Source: Pseudoalteromonas neustonica (GTDB taxonomy: Bacteria > Pseudomonadota > Gammaproteobacteria > Enterobacterales > Alteromonadaceae). From it: a DNA stretch of 64,000 nt. Below, piece by piece: positions 33,085 through 43,300 of this stretch. Both the position numbers and the translations under genes were made by a program. Numbering within the stretch: the stretch's first letter is position 1; every line of letters starts with the position of its first letter. Location of the stretch: positions 1 to 64,000 of the forward strand of contig NZ_BDDS01000020.1 in NCBI RefSeq assembly GCF_001653135.1. Direction: 5' to 3'. Below the pieces are notes generated by a model that saw nothing but the letters and a program-made list of their open reading frames with translations, made no database searches and had not been told where the DNA came from.

Positions 33085-33334
33085 TAAACCCAAGCCATCT
33101 CAAGATGCAGAATTCAGCGATTCACAGGGGCTCTTTGTAATAATGGCAGTCCCTTTTAAGAAGTACAACGATGAGAATAGGTTTCTGTGAAACGCCCAGC
33201 GGGTTGGTTTTAAAGCAATTTATACAGTGTTTTATAAGAGATTGATTTTAATAATAGAACTACTATTACTTGCAATCAATGCCTCGCCTAAATCGCTTTA
33301 AATTCCAATGACGCTCGCATCTTGAGGTGGTATA
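33085..33334. repeat. Family 1 inverted-repeat element, second copy (about 250 bp)
   Basis: It aligns with 27317-27593 from end to end, with several small deletions. The left end reads TAAACCCAAGCCATCTCAAG. The right terminal repeat is shortened after cttgaggtgg. It begins 35 bases after the lipid kinase stop and ends 4 bases before the stop of the convergent DUF2132 gene. Confidence 0.8.
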
Positions 33335-33337
33335 TGT

Positions 33338-33604
33338 TTATTTCTTTTTAATACTTGGCCATACAAAACCGCTATTTTGTGGTTCTGTTTCTACACAGTT
33401 ATCAAGATATAACTGCTCTACTTTTGTACGGGCCCAAGGTGTTTTACGCAAAAATTTAAGGCTGGATTTCACACTTGGATCTGATTTAAAACAGCGAATA
33501 TCAACGTGTTCTCCCATCGTTCTCCACCCGAGTGTTTGCTCAAGTTTCGTCACGATCTGCTCTAGGGTTAGGCCATGTAATGGATTGTTTGGTTGTTGAT
33601 TCAT
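33338..33604 (-). CDS. VF530/DUF2132 family DNA-binding-like protein
   Basis: The 88-residue protein is a clear VF530 (DUF2132) member: NPLHGLTLEQIVTKLEQTLGW followed by the invariant-looking block CFKSDPSVKSSLKFLRKTPW and ARTKVEQLYL. The known structure of a Vibrio homologue suggests nucleic acid binding, but function is unknown. It is monocistronic on the - strand, and its 3' end abuts the family 1 element, which might serve as its terminator. Confidence 0.92.
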   Translation of the reverse strand: MNQQPNNPLHGLTLEQIVTKLEQTLGWRTMGEHVDIRCFKSDPSVKSSLKFLRKTPWARTKVEQLYLDNCVETEPQNSGFVWPSIKKK

Positions 33605-33715
33605 AATTCACTGTTTGTCGTTTAAAGTCAGCACTATTGTAACGTAACTACTGCTCGATACCAATGCGTTATAACCCAACACCGTGGATATAGGTATCGG
33701 ACTAGGCAGTTAAAG

Positions 33716-34018
33716 TTAATTAATGCTAATTTTGTTAACTTTCTTAGGGTAAATAATGTTGCCTTTTTCATCAATCATTAACCAGCTAAGAGAGCTATTA
33801 CTCTGACTAGGATTTTTAGGAGTGCAGATCACACGGGTATCAGACATATATATGATTGCCCCTTCACTATATCGCTTATCATCAAACCAGCATATATTTT
33901 GGTTGCTTATTAGATCACCTGGATTGATAAGGAAGGTCGCTTTTTGATTATTACCCAAACTATTTGTTGAGTAAATTACACTGATAAAACAGAGGCCTAC
34001 CATAGTTAAAATTCGCAT
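33716..34018 (-). CDS. DUF1496 domain exported protein
   Basis: This protein of about 100 residues starts at ATG 34018, 6 bases after AAAGG, and has a signal peptide (MRILTMVGLCFISVIYSTNSLG). The mature part contains ICWFDDKRYSEGAIIYMSDTRVICT, which matches the DUF1496 pattern: a short domain with two cysteines framing YSEGA. It is probably periplasmic with a disulfide between the two Cys. Function unknown. A longer reading with start 34033 lacks a ribosome site. Confidence 0.72.
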   Translation of the reverse strand: MRILTMVGLCFISVIYSTNSLGNNQKATFLINPGDLISNQNICWFDDKRYSEGAIIYMSDTRVICTPKNPSQSNSSLSWLMIDEKGNIIYPKKVNKISIN

Positions 34019-34199
34019 TTTATACCTTTGCATTTAGAAATAACTACACTAAGCTTAAAACGTGTTAGGGTAAATAACCAACAAAAGAATAACAGATAGT
34101 AATTTTATTAAATCACAGTGCATTTAAATGATCTAAATCACTTTTGTAAATCAGTTATTTAATACAATTAGCTCAACAAAACAATAACAAGGTGAACAC

Positions 34200-34433
34200 A
34201 TGCAATTTAACCAAACAATGATTGACGAATTTACACTTTTAGCTAAATTTCCTCTAAGCACTAAGATGCAAGGCCTTAAACTTCATAGTGACGCAGAGGA
34301 AAGTTTAAAACAAGCCGCACAGCGTTTATTTGAAAAAGGGGTTATTGATAGCCCAGACGGGGGGTATTTAACAGAACTGGGTTTAGATTTAATAGAGCAC
34401 GTTACCGTGCTCCATAGCGCATTAGGCAGTTAA
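34200..34433 (+). CDS. TIGR02647-family small protein
   Basis: This 77-residue protein matches my memory of the TIGR02647 family, small gammaproteobacterial proteins of unknown function. The pattern includes ELTLLAKF-like FTLLAKFPLSTKMQGLKLH and the late DSPDGGYLTELGLDLIEHV. It is all-helical with a winged-helix-like turn (GGYLT), so DNA binding has been suggested for the family. The ribosome site AAGGTGA lies 6-12 bases before ATG 34200. It is convergent with maiA, with only 13 bases between. Confidence 0.75.
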   Translation: MQFNQTMIDEFTLLAKFPLSTKMQGLKLHSDAEESLKQAAQRLFEKGVIDSPDGGYLTELGLDLIEHVTVLHSALGS

Positions 34434-34446
34434 ACTTAGGATTTGG

Positions 34447-35076
34447 TTAAGCTGCATCTGGTTGGTTTTGTGGTGCAGCATCAATAAACGCATCAAGCTT
34501 ATTACAGCGTTCATAAATGGCTGCTATCTTTGGATATGCGGTCATATCGACTTTGAAGCGATAAGCATTAAATACTTGTGGAATTAAACAGACATCAGCA
34601 AGGCTTGGTGTGTTACCTACACAATAGTCGTTATTACCATCAAGTGATTTTTCAATTTTTTCAAAACCGATTTCTACCCAATGACGATACCATGTATTTT
34701 TAGCATCATCGTCAGCACCAAGTTCGCTGCTCAAGTATTTTAGTACACGTAAGTTATCGATAGGGTGAATATCGCACGCGACGGCATAACATAAGTTACG
34801 AATTTGCGCTTTTTGCCAAGCGTTACCAAACAGTAATGGTGTTTGTGGGTGTGTTTCTTCTAGGTATTCTAAAATAGCCATTGATTGTGCAAGCACACCT
34901 TCATCGGTTTCAAGTGCAGGTAGTAAACCTTGTGGGTTTTTATCAAGGTACTCTGCGCCTTGTTGTTCTGACTTTAATAAATTAACGGTCACTAACTCAT
35001 GGCTAATATTTTTTAAATTAAGCGCAATGCGCACTCGGTATGCGGCAGATGAACGAAAGTAAGTATACAGTTTCAT
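34447..35076 (-). CDS. maiA: Maleylacetoacetate isomerase (zeta-class glutathione transferase)
   Basis: The 209-residue protein starts at ATG 35076 (MKLYTYFRSSAAYRVRIALNLK), which carries the zeta-GST active-site SSAAYRVR motif. The thioredoxin-like half includes NPQGLLPALETDEGVLAQSMAILEYLEE and the helical half CYAVACDIHPIDNLRVLKYL and SLADVCLIPQVFNA. It isomerises 4-maleylacetoacetate to fumarylacetoacetate with glutathione, the step after homogentisate dioxygenase, whose gene ends 7 bases upstream. The open frame runs on upstream into hmgA, but the canonical start is clear. No fumarylacetoacetase gene lies in the window. Confidence 0.93.
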   Translation of the reverse strand: MKLYTYFRSSAAYRVRIALNLKNISHELVTVNLLKSEQQGAEYLDKNPQGLLPALETDEGVLAQSMAILEYLEETHPQTPLLFGNAWQKAQIRNLCYAVACDIHPIDNLRVLKYLSSELGADDDAKNTWYRHWVEIGFEKIEKSLDGNNDYCVGNTPSLADVCLIPQVFNAYRFKVDMTAYPKIAAIYERCNKLDAFIDAAPQNQPDAA

Positions 35077-35083
35077 TATTCTA

Positions 35084-36385
35084 TTATCCTTGTGGGGCCG
35101 TGAAGTGTTTTTTAATTGTACGCCAGCAATCAGTGTAGTTTGATTGGCGTTCTTTGCCTTCAAGGGCATATTTAGTTGGTGAAATAACATAACGAGATTC
35201 GAACATAAACGCGAGTGTATTGTCGTAACGTTGCGGCTCAAGCTCTGCGTTAGAGGCTTTTTCAAACACATCAGCTTCTGGACCATGCGGTGACATACAG
35301 TTGTGCAAGCTCATGCCACCGGGCACAAAACCATGTTCTTTAGCATCGTATACACCTTCAATTAAGCCCATAAATTCACTCATAATATTACGGTGATAAT
35401 ACGGCGGGCGGAAAGTGTTCTCTGCAACCATCCAGCGTGGTGGGAAGATGGCAAAATCAATATTTGCTACGCCTTCGGTGCCTGATGGCGAGGTTAAAAC
35501 AGTAAAAATAGAAGGATCTGGGTGATCAAAACTCACCGTATTCATCACATTAAAGCGTGCTAAGTCGTATTTATACGGAGCACTATTTCCTGTCCATGCG
35601 ACTACATCTAATGGTGAATGAGCGATATCACAACGGAACATATTCCCGTTAAATTTAGCAATCAATTCAAAGTCGCCTTCTTTATCTTCAAAGGCTGCGA
35701 CAGGGTATTGAAAATCTCGGTCGTTGGCATATCCGTTAGCACCGACTGGACCGCGCTCAGCTAAAACATACGCATGGCCGTAGTTTTCGCAAATAAAACC
35801 ACGCGCTGAGTCAGTTAATAATTCAACTTGAAACTTAATGCCGCGAGGGATCACTGCAATTTCGCCTGCTTTAATTGTTAAATTACCGCACTCTGTTTTT
35901 AACAGCAATTCACCTTGTTGCGGTACAAATAACATTTCGCCGTCGGCATTATAAAAATAGCGGTCAGTCATTGATTTATTAGCGACGTAAACATGGATAC
36001 CAATACCCGTTTGAGCGTTGGCACTGCCGTTTGCAGCCATAGTGATCAAACCGTCAATAAAATCGGTTGGTGTAGCTGGAATATCAATTGGGTTCCAACG
36101 CAGCATCGTTGGTGGAGTCGGCACTTCAGTGATGGGGGCTGTACGAATTAGCCCATTATCAATCGATGTGTAATCACCCTGTACAACAGATGGGCGAATG
36201 CGATACATCCAAGTACGACGATTATCAGCACGCGGCGCTGTGAACGCGGTTGTACTAAATTGTTCTGCATATAAATCGTATTTTACTTTTTGAGGGCTAA
36301 ACTGCCCAATAGGTAGAGCACCTGGTAAAGCTTCGGTTTCAAATTCATTACCAAACCCTGTCATGTATTTTAATTCGCTTGTCAT
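35084..36385 (-). CDS. hmgA: Homogentisate 1,2-dioxygenase
   Basis: This 433-residue iron dioxygenase opens the aromatic ring of homogentisate in tyrosine and phenylalanine degradation. Recognisable are TGFGNEFETEALPGALP at the start, the cupin strands (EIAVIPRGIKFQVEL), the metal-ligand region YYHRNIMSEFMGLIEG and the late GMSLHNCMSPHGPE. Length is normal (about 430). The start ATG 36385 has AAAGGAG about 8 bases before. It forms an operon with maiA and is divergent from a MarR-family gene, its likely regulator. The 4-hydroxyphenylpyruvate dioxygenase gene is not in the window. Confidence 0.95.
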   Translation of the reverse strand: MTSELKYMTGFGNEFETEALPGALPIGQFSPQKVKYDLYAEQFSTTAFTAPRADNRRTWMYRIRPSVVQGDYTSIDNGLIRTAPITEVPTPPTMLRWNPIDIPATPTDFIDGLITMAANGSANAQTGIGIHVYVANKSMTDRYFYNADGEMLFVPQQGELLLKTECGNLTIKAGEIAVIPRGIKFQVELLTDSARGFICENYGHAYVLAERGPVGANGYANDRDFQYPVAAFEDKEGDFELIAKFNGNMFRCDIAHSPLDVVAWTGNSAPYKYDLARFNVMNTVSFDHPDPSIFTVLTSPSGTEGVANIDFAIFPPRWMVAENTFRPPYYHRNIMSEFMGLIEGVYDAKEHGFVPGGMSLHNCMSPHGPEADVFEKASNAELEPQRYDNTLAFMFESRYVISPTKYALEGKERQSNYTDCWRTIKKHFTAPQG

Positions 36386-36418
36386 CACTCGACTCCTTTG
36401 TGTTTTACTGTAAGATAC

Positions 36419-36430
36419 TCTCAAGTGAGA
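36419..36430. promoter_or_regulatory. Candidate MarR operator between hmgA and marR-type gene
   Basis: TCTCAAGTGAGA has perfect 5-base arms (TCTCA/TGAGA) about an AG centre. It lies 34 bases upstream of the hmgA start, in the divergent region with the MarR-type gene. MarR proteins bind such palindromes, so this may control both genes. Confidence 0.4.
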
Positions 36431-36516
36431 ATAAATTCAATCATCAAGCTTTTTATAAGTGTACATATTTATGAACAGTTAAAACATGGTTGTAAATTAA
36501 TAGGAGATGCAGATTA

Positions 36517-36951
36517 ATGGCACTCGATTTAGAAACCTTTTTACCCTACAGATTAGCTAATATAGCCAGTAAAATGAGTGAAGAGTTTGCATGTGTTTAC
36601 CAACAGCAAAGTAATTTAACTATACCCCAGTGGCGTATTTTATTTAACTTAGCTCAACTTGGCCAAAGTCATGCAAAAGAGTTATGTATGCAAGCTTCTA
36701 TGGATAAATCGACTGTATCCCGTGCGATAAAAGCACTCATTGATAAGCAATATATAATCAGTATTTTAAACCCTGAGGATAAACGCGCGAGTCTATTAGA
36801 GTTAACATCAGATGGGCATGAATTATATAAGCAGCTAGCACCAGATGCATTAGCATGGGAGCAACAGTTATTAGCAGTATTAGATGAGCAAGAATATCAG
36901 GTGTTACAACAATGCTTAGATAAGTTAAGTATTAAGCTAAACACGCCTTAA
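36517..36951 (+). CDS. MarR-family transcriptional regulator
   Basis: This 144-residue protein has the MarR winged helix: an N-terminal dimer helix (FLPYRLANIASKMSEEFACVYQQ), the helix-turn-helix LCMQASMDKSTVSRAIKALIDKQYI and the wing with EDKRASLLELTSDGHELYKQ. It is divergent from hmgA-maiA, so regulation of homogentisate breakdown, perhaps by an aromatic ligand, is the natural guess; that is inference from position. The start is ATG 36517 with GGAGA at 36501-36506. A shared bidirectional terminator separates it from the convergent TonB receptor. Confidence 0.9.
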   Translation: MALDLETFLPYRLANIASKMSEEFACVYQQQSNLTIPQWRILFNLAQLGQSHAKELCMQASMDKSTVSRAIKALIDKQYIISILNPEDKRASLLELTSDGHELYKQLAPDALAWEQQLLAVLDEQEYQVLQQCLDKLSIKLNTP

Positions 36952-36965
36952 TCATGAGTAAATAA

Positions 36966-36988
36966 AAAGCCCATCAAGGATGGGCTTT
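36966..36988. terminator. Bidirectional terminator
   Basis: AAAGCCCATC, the loop AAG and GATGGGCTTT form a perfect 10-bp stem between the marR-type gene (+) and the TonB receptor gene (-), both of which end into it. Confidence 0.9.
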
Positions 36989-37016
36989 AGTTAATTTAAA
37001 GTGATATTACTCTAAA

Positions 37017-40000
37017 TTAGAAAGTGTATTTAACACCAATACGTACTTCCCACAATGACGGTTTAACGTCTACAGTTGCACCTGATGGGTTATTAAAGCT
37101 ATTAAAAACATATTTACCATCTACAACTTCAGCTGTCACTGCGCTTTGAAGTGAGCTACCAGTCTCTAGTACGCCCCAATCATCATTAAGCATGTTGCCG
37201 ATGTTTTTAACCACAAAGTAAGCAGAACCTTTTTGATCTGCAGTAATACCTGGGAATTCTTGTTCAACTTTAAAGTCTAACGTCACCCACCAATCACCAT
37301 CAATGCTGTTACGGTTTTGAATTTTACCGCGTGTTAAGCCTTCGCTTTCAACCCACTTGTTAAAGTCTTCCTGATTGAAGCCATCGGCATATACAACTTG
37401 GCTATCATCAAGTGTCGGCACGTATAAAAGTTGACGACTGTTATCATTGAAGCCTAACCCGTTTGTATCTCTATCAAACGTGTACGAGTAAGGGCTTGTT
37501 TGTGATGCTTGTCCAAATAGATTGAACTTAGTATCGTAGCCATCAAAAAATTCATGGCTGTATGACAAGCTCATGGTAAAGCGATGTGGGATTTCATAAT
37601 TTGATGGCGCAAGACCAGGATTTTGAGGGTCAGATACCGCGATACCGTGATAGTTAGAAAACGCAACAGAGCTAGTCATCGGGTGAATATCTTTTGCCAT
37701 TGTATAAGCATAAGAAAGCGATAAATCAATACCGTTATCAAACGATTTACTCATAGCTAATGATAAAACTTGCGAATAGGCATCAGTGCCTTTTACATTT
37801 GTAAGCATTAAATCTGAATTACGAGAGTGTAATTTATCGCTATACACAGGACGGCCATCAGGCGCTACAGATGTTTTAACGTCCGCAAGGTTACGAATAA
37901 CAGCTGAGTTTTGCTTGTCTGTATATAGGTAATCAACATTAAAGACATACTCATTTTCAGTGATATACGTACCACCTAGAGAAAGCTTCCACTCTGAAGG
38001 AATTTTAAAGTTAGGATCTGTCACATTTGTGCTTGCGTCTGCGCTGCCACTTCCAACATCATCATAAAGTTCTTGAGGAATATCAAAACCAGGTTGGCCA
38101 GTGCCGTTGAACGCTACTGCATCAGGGCCAAGTAACTGCATATTCTTTTGATTAATTTGAATATTACGTACGCCATCATTTGAATAGCTGTTTGATACCC
38201 AAACGTTAGGATTGCCACCAGAGTACAAGCCAATACCACCACGAAGTTCTAATTGGTCGTTATAAATCCAATTAACACCTAAGCGAGGCTGTAATAAATC
38301 AATACCATCTAAGTTTTGGCTATTTGAGAATCCAAAGCGGTCTTCAAAATTTTGGTTATGTGTTGGTAGGTCATTACTGGTGTAAAAATCATAACGAAGG
38401 CCAACAGTAAATGACAAATCGTAGTCAATTAAATCAAATTTATCTTGAGCGTATAACGTATTTAATGCGTACTTAAACTCACCTGCTGCGTCACTTGTAT
38501 TATGGCTTGCTGCATTGCCGTAATAAACACGGGCTACACCCTTTTCAAAGTCTTCAATAGAACTAAAGCGGTATTCACCTTCATTATGCTGTACAAATAA
38601 GTTAAAAACGTCTAATTCTTCACGTTCATAGCCAAATGAAAGTTCATGATCTCCTAGGTAATAAGTACCTGCAAATTTAAGTGATAAATTGTCGTACTTA
38701 AGTTTATTTGCTTGGCGAGAATCATCAGGACCTAAATAGACGTTAACGTCACCAACATCAACATTAAACTCACCAAATCCAGATGCAGCATCGAGTGAAT
38801 TTTGACGATTATCTAATTTCGAATAACCTACACGGATTTCAGTTGAAAAGTTGTCGCTCCAATCAGAATAAAAAGATGTTACATAAGACTGTAGTTCAGC
38901 GCCGCGCTCATAAAAATGGTTTGAAAGTGATAAACGGCTAGAGCCCGTATCTGATTGAGCAAGTGAAAAACCATCGTTGTAGTTATATACAAAGCTTGCT
39001 CGGTGAGCATCGCTAATATTCCAATCTAGCTTGATTAAGATTTTTTCATCTTCAACAGGCATACTTGGTACCATAGTGCCTGGGTCATAGTTGTATTTAT
39101 CTTTTGAAATTTGGATAACGCGGTCGATAGTAGCTTGATCTATACGCTCATTAGCGAACGGGCTATAAGAGAAAATTTCTGCGCCTTCAAGTTTTTCATA
39201 TGAAGTAAACAAAAATAATGTGTCTTCAATTAGTGGTAGACCAACGTTGAAGCCATAACGCTTTTCAGAGTAGTTACCAATGGGTTCATTTTTGCCTTTA
39301 ATAGAGTCACCAGACATTGAGTCATTGGTATAATCGTAAAAGAAGCCACCAGTGAGATCGTTTGTGCCTGATTTTGTTACAGCGTTGATGTTACATGACG
39401 TAAAGCCACCATAGTGTACATCAAAAGGTGCCAGTTCGACGGCAACCTGTGCAATTGAATCAAAAGAGAAAGGCATTCTTTCAGTCGGGTAACCACTTGA
39501 ATTTAGGCCAAAGTTGTCGTTCATTCGAACGCCATCTACGGTAAGGCTATTAAAGCGAGGATTGCCACCACCACAGTTAATCGCACCTGCGTTTGTCTCA
39601 TCAATATAAATACGCGGGTCGGCACGGATTATATCTTTTAAGTCGCGGTTGATAGCAGGTTTACTTTCTAAGTCATCTAATGAAAAATGAGATGCAGGAC
39701 CTGTGCTACCTGATTGTGAGCTTATTGGCGCGCCGCTAACAACAATTTGTTCCATTTGCTGTGAACGAAGTGCAACTGATACAGGGTAAGTTTGACCTAG
39801 AGTTAAATAAATGTCATCAAGTTGAGTATCTTGATATGTATCAGAATCAACTATTATTTTATACGGGCCGCCAACACGTAGGCCTTTAGTTGAAAAGTTA
39901 CCTTGGTTATTCACAGTTGCTGTTTTTGTTGAGCCAGACGGCACGTGAATAATCGTTATTTGCGTGCCAGCAGCTGGGTTGCCATTAGGTCCCGTTATTT

Positions 40001-40106
40001 GGCCTTTTACAGATGATGCAGTTTCATTTGCAAAAACGGCACCACTGGCACCAACACATGCAGCTATCGCAAGCGATATAGCTGTTTTGCGTAATTGAAT
40101 TTTCAT
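37017..40106 (-). CDS. TonB-dependent receptor, Oar-like (second of pair)
   Basis: This 1029-residue outer-membrane receptor has a signal peptide ending AVFA (about residue 27). A carboxypeptidase-regulatory-like domain (about 30-115, SSVKGQITGPNGNPAAGT to GQTYPVSVAL) precedes a plug with SLTVDGVRMNDNFGLNSSGYP and FGGFTSCNINAVTKSGTND-type ends. The barrel ends in VRIGVKYTF, the outer-membrane assembly signal. It is a paralogue of the receptor encoded upstream at 40398-43604, with which it shares domain order and the 5' leader, but each has its own terminator. Oar-type receptors are thought to import large substrates such as peptides; the ligand is unknown. Confidence 0.88.
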   Translation of the reverse strand: MKIQLRKTAISLAIAACVGASGAVFANETASSVKGQITGPNGNPAAGTQITIIHVPSGSTKTATVNNQGNFSTKGLRVGGPYKIIVDSDTYQDTQLDDIYLTLGQTYPVSVALRSQQMEQIVVSGAPISSQSGSTGPASHFSLDDLESKPAINRDLKDIIRADPRIYIDETNAGAINCGGGNPRFNSLTVDGVRMNDNFGLNSSGYPTERMPFSFDSIAQVAVELAPFDVHYGGFTSCNINAVTKSGTNDLTGGFFYDYTNDSMSGDSIKGKNEPIGNYSEKRYGFNVGLPLIEDTLFLFTSYEKLEGAEIFSYSPFANERIDQATIDRVIQISKDKYNYDPGTMVPSMPVEDEKILIKLDWNISDAHRASFVYNYNDGFSLAQSDTGSSRLSLSNHFYERGAELQSYVTSFYSDWSDNFSTEIRVGYSKLDNRQNSLDAASGFGEFNVDVGDVNVYLGPDDSRQANKLKYDNLSLKFAGTYYLGDHELSFGYEREELDVFNLFVQHNEGEYRFSSIEDFEKGVARVYYGNAASHNTSDAAGEFKYALNTLYAQDKFDLIDYDLSFTVGLRYDFYTSNDLPTHNQNFEDRFGFSNSQNLDGIDLLQPRLGVNWIYNDQLELRGGIGLYSGGNPNVWVSNSYSNDGVRNIQINQKNMQLLGPDAVAFNGTGQPGFDIPQELYDDVGSGSADASTNVTDPNFKIPSEWKLSLGGTYITENEYVFNVDYLYTDKQNSAVIRNLADVKTSVAPDGRPVYSDKLHSRNSDLMLTNVKGTDAYSQVLSLAMSKSFDNGIDLSLSYAYTMAKDIHPMTSSVAFSNYHGIAVSDPQNPGLAPSNYEIPHRFTMSLSYSHEFFDGYDTKFNLFGQASQTSPYSYTFDRDTNGLGFNDNSRQLLYVPTLDDSQVVYADGFNQEDFNKWVESEGLTRGKIQNRNSIDGDWWVTLDFKVEQEFPGITADQKGSAYFVVKNIGNMLNDDWGVLETGSSLQSAVTAEVVDGKYVFNSFNNPSGATVDVKPSLWEVRIGVKYTF

Positions 40107-40345
40107 TATTAATTTCCCGTGTAAGGTTATATATTTTATATTTTTTTTGAACTTTATTTGCTCAGGTCAGACCAAGCAAATGAATTGTACTCTATTTTTT
40201 GATTACATTTAAATTACAAAGCACATAAATTTGTAATAAAAAGTATTTTAGAACACATTTTCATTTTATCGAGCTTAAATAAAGTTATGATATAAATTAA
40301 TAGTTAAATATGACAATGATATGAAATAGCAGGCAATGGGCATAA
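40107..40345. promoter_or_regulatory. Leader and promoter region of second receptor
   Basis: On the - strand the leader ATAACCTTACACGGGAA sits 7-23 bases before the start codon at 40106. It is almost the same as ATAACCTTCACACGGGAA before the first receptor (about 43612-43630). The CACGGGAA part includes the ribosome site. The rest is AT-rich and without a gene. Confidence 0.5.
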
Positions 40346-40370
40346 AAAAGCCCGTTAAAAACGGGCTTTT
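40346..40370 (-). terminator. Terminator of first Oar-like receptor gene
   Basis: AAAAGCCCGT, a 5-base loop and ACGGGCTTTT form a perfect 10-bp stem with T/A runs on both sides. It lies 28 bases beyond the stop of the - strand receptor gene at 40398. Confidence 0.9.
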
Positions 40371-40397
40371 AGCATGTTGATACAAAAATGTTGGGGA

Positions 40398-43300
40398 TTA
40401 GAACTTATAGCTAACGCCAATTTTAGCTTGCCAAGCTGATGATGACGTTGTGATTTGACTATAATTACGTACATCAGCACCATTATAGCGAGGAGCTATA
40501 ATGTAGCGACCTTCGTCATCTAAGCCTTTAAAGTCATAGACTGCTTGATCAGAAAAACCTAAACGCTTTTCAATTCCCCAGTCGCTATTTAATAGATTAG
40601 CGAAGTTATCTATCATGAAATAAACTTCTCCGCTATGACCTTCTGCGAATCCTGGGATTTCTTGTTTAATACTAATATCCATTGTTGTAACCCATGGTTG
40701 AGTGCCACTGTTACGGTTAAGGATTTGTCCTCGCTCAGAGATTCCAGCGCGATTAAGTAAACCTTCAAGTTCGTTCCAGCTCATACCTGACTTTTCCCAA
40801 TTGACATTTGTATCATCTGCACCGGTTGGGATATAAGCTAAATAAGCTGAACTTGAGTTAAAGTCACGAGAATCACCTAAACTGCCTTCTTTAAACATGC
40901 CCATTGTGTAGCTAAATGGACGGCCAGAGCGACGTTCAAAATACATGTTAAACTTGGTTTTATAACCTGCAAATAGTTCAGTGTTATAACTAAGGTTAAC
41001 TTTAAAGCTGTGTTCAACTTCATATGAACCGCGTTGCGCTAAATCCTGATTACGGTTTTGAGTAATATTATATTGGTAATTACTTTGCGCACGTGAAGAT
41101 GAGCCTGAAGCTGCTTCAGTTATATTTTGGTGTGCATAGCTAGTTGAGATGTATAAGCCATTATCCCATTCCTTTGCAAGTGCTGTCGAAAATACCACTG
41201 AACGGCCATTGTCCGATGAGTTGGTCATAGCAATATCAAAATTATCTTTTAAGTCGCCTGTGTAGATACTTTCTTGAATTAATCGCTCGCCGTCAGCCGC
41301 TGTGCCAACAGGGCGAATCGCGGTGTTATGCCAAACTGCTTCGTTTTCTTTTTTATGGTAACCAATTTCAGCTTGCCATTTGAAGCCATCACCTAGTAAG
41401 TCTGAGTTAAAATCGTACTCAAAACCAAGCTGGGCTCTAATACTTGACGGAAGTTTAAAGTTAGGGTCAACATAGTTGGTACTACCAGCGCCTTGTACTA
41501 ATGTGCCTTGGATTTCGTCAGGCACTTTTGTAATATCAGCTGGGTTATTTGCAAAATAAGCGTCTATCGCTTCTTGCGGAGCTGCTACAAAAGTAATACC
41601 GTCATTTTGGTATGAGTTATTATACCAAACGTTAGGTATACCCCCTTGGAAACGACCCACTCCACCGTTTATAGTCAGAGCTTCTGTTGCATAATATTTA
41701 AAACCAACACGTGGTAAGATGATGTCTAAACCATCTAAGTTTTCTTGATTAGTAAACCCGTAAGTGTTGGCAAAATTTGTATTGAGTGTAGGCTTATCAT
41801 CTGACGAAAGGCGCTCATAACGAATACCTGCAGTCATTTCTAAATCATCACCGATATAGAAAGTATCTTCGATATAAAGTGCTAACTGGCTGCGAGTCGC
41901 ATCGTATGCAGTATCTGCTGGGTTATTTGTATATGCGTTGCCGTATGAAAAATCATATTCGCCTTTGTAGTTACCTACTTCGCGATTTTCAAATCCCTCA
42001 AATGTATCAAACTCCCAAGAACCTAATGAGTTAGCGGCAAATAAATTGTATAAGTTTAATGATTCATAGTGGGCACCAAAACTGATCTCATGCTCATCCA
42101 TAAGGTATGTCGCATCGAGAGTCAGAATTAGGTTTTCTGTTGATGAAGAGTTAGCATGACGAAATTCATCAGTACCAAACTCAAACGCAGGTCCACGAAA
42201 ACGTTCTTCAACTTTAACACTACCAATATTTGAATTAGTAATACTATTAGAGCTTACGTCTTTATATGAAACACCAATCTCAGTCGAAAAATCTTCATTC
42301 CAATCAGAATAAAGCTTTGTAGAAAAGTTGTTGAACTTAGTTGCATAGGTATAGCGTGATGAGGCCAAGTTAACTGTGCTACCACCGGTGCCAAAATTTT
42401 TCTCAGCTTGGTCATCTTGCCATTGGTATGTAAAATCTAAACGGTGATCATTATTAACGTTCCAGCTTAATTTAACTAATAATGAGTCATTGGTGTCTTC
42501 TGGGTCACCACCAAGAGAGTCTTGCATGCCGTAAACAGAATCTAAAATTGAGATGAATTTATCATAACTTTCTTTAGAAACATCATACTCGTTTACGGTA
42601 CCAGAGTCTTCAAAGCCGTAATCTAGGCCCAGCTCACTTCTCCAACTATTGTAATTAACAAAGTAAAATAACTTATCTTCAATTAATGGGCCACCAATGT
42701 TAAAGCCAAAACGCTCTTCAGTTTGTATTGGAGCAACTTTATTAATCTTATATGTTCTATATCCATCTTCGTCTAAAACTGGGCGACCATCTTCCGTTAT
42801 TTGTGAAATCTTATCAACATCACCAGCAATATCTGGGGTTGATGTTTCGTAAAAGCCAGAAAACTTAAATTCATTAGTACCTGATTTTGTTACTGCATTA
42901 ATAGTACCGCCACCGAAGTTACCTTTTGAAGCTGAAAATGGTGAAATATCGACAGAAATTTGTTCAATAGCATCAAGGGCGATCGGTGGTTGCTCGGTAG
43001 GGTAGCCACCATAGTTCAAACCAAAGTCATCGTTTTGGCCAATGCCATCTACAGTTAAGCTGTTGCTTCGAGGGTTACTGCCCGCAAAAGTTAGTTCGCC
43101 ATTACCATTGATACTTGCAAGCGGGTTAAGACGTGCAATATCTTTAATGTCACGGTTAAAGCTTGGCATATTGTCGATAGTGTCTTCACCAAACACACTG
43201 CTAGAACCACCTGACTGCTGTACAATTTTAAAGCCAGACACTTCGATTTTTTCCATATTCAACGGCGTTAGCTGTGAATTTAAACGATATGTGTCGCCAA

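Noticed and set aside
35077..35286. N-terminal extension of maleylacetoacetate isomerase into hmgA
   Set aside because: The extension overlaps hmgA coding sequence and the canonical zeta-GST start is at 35076.
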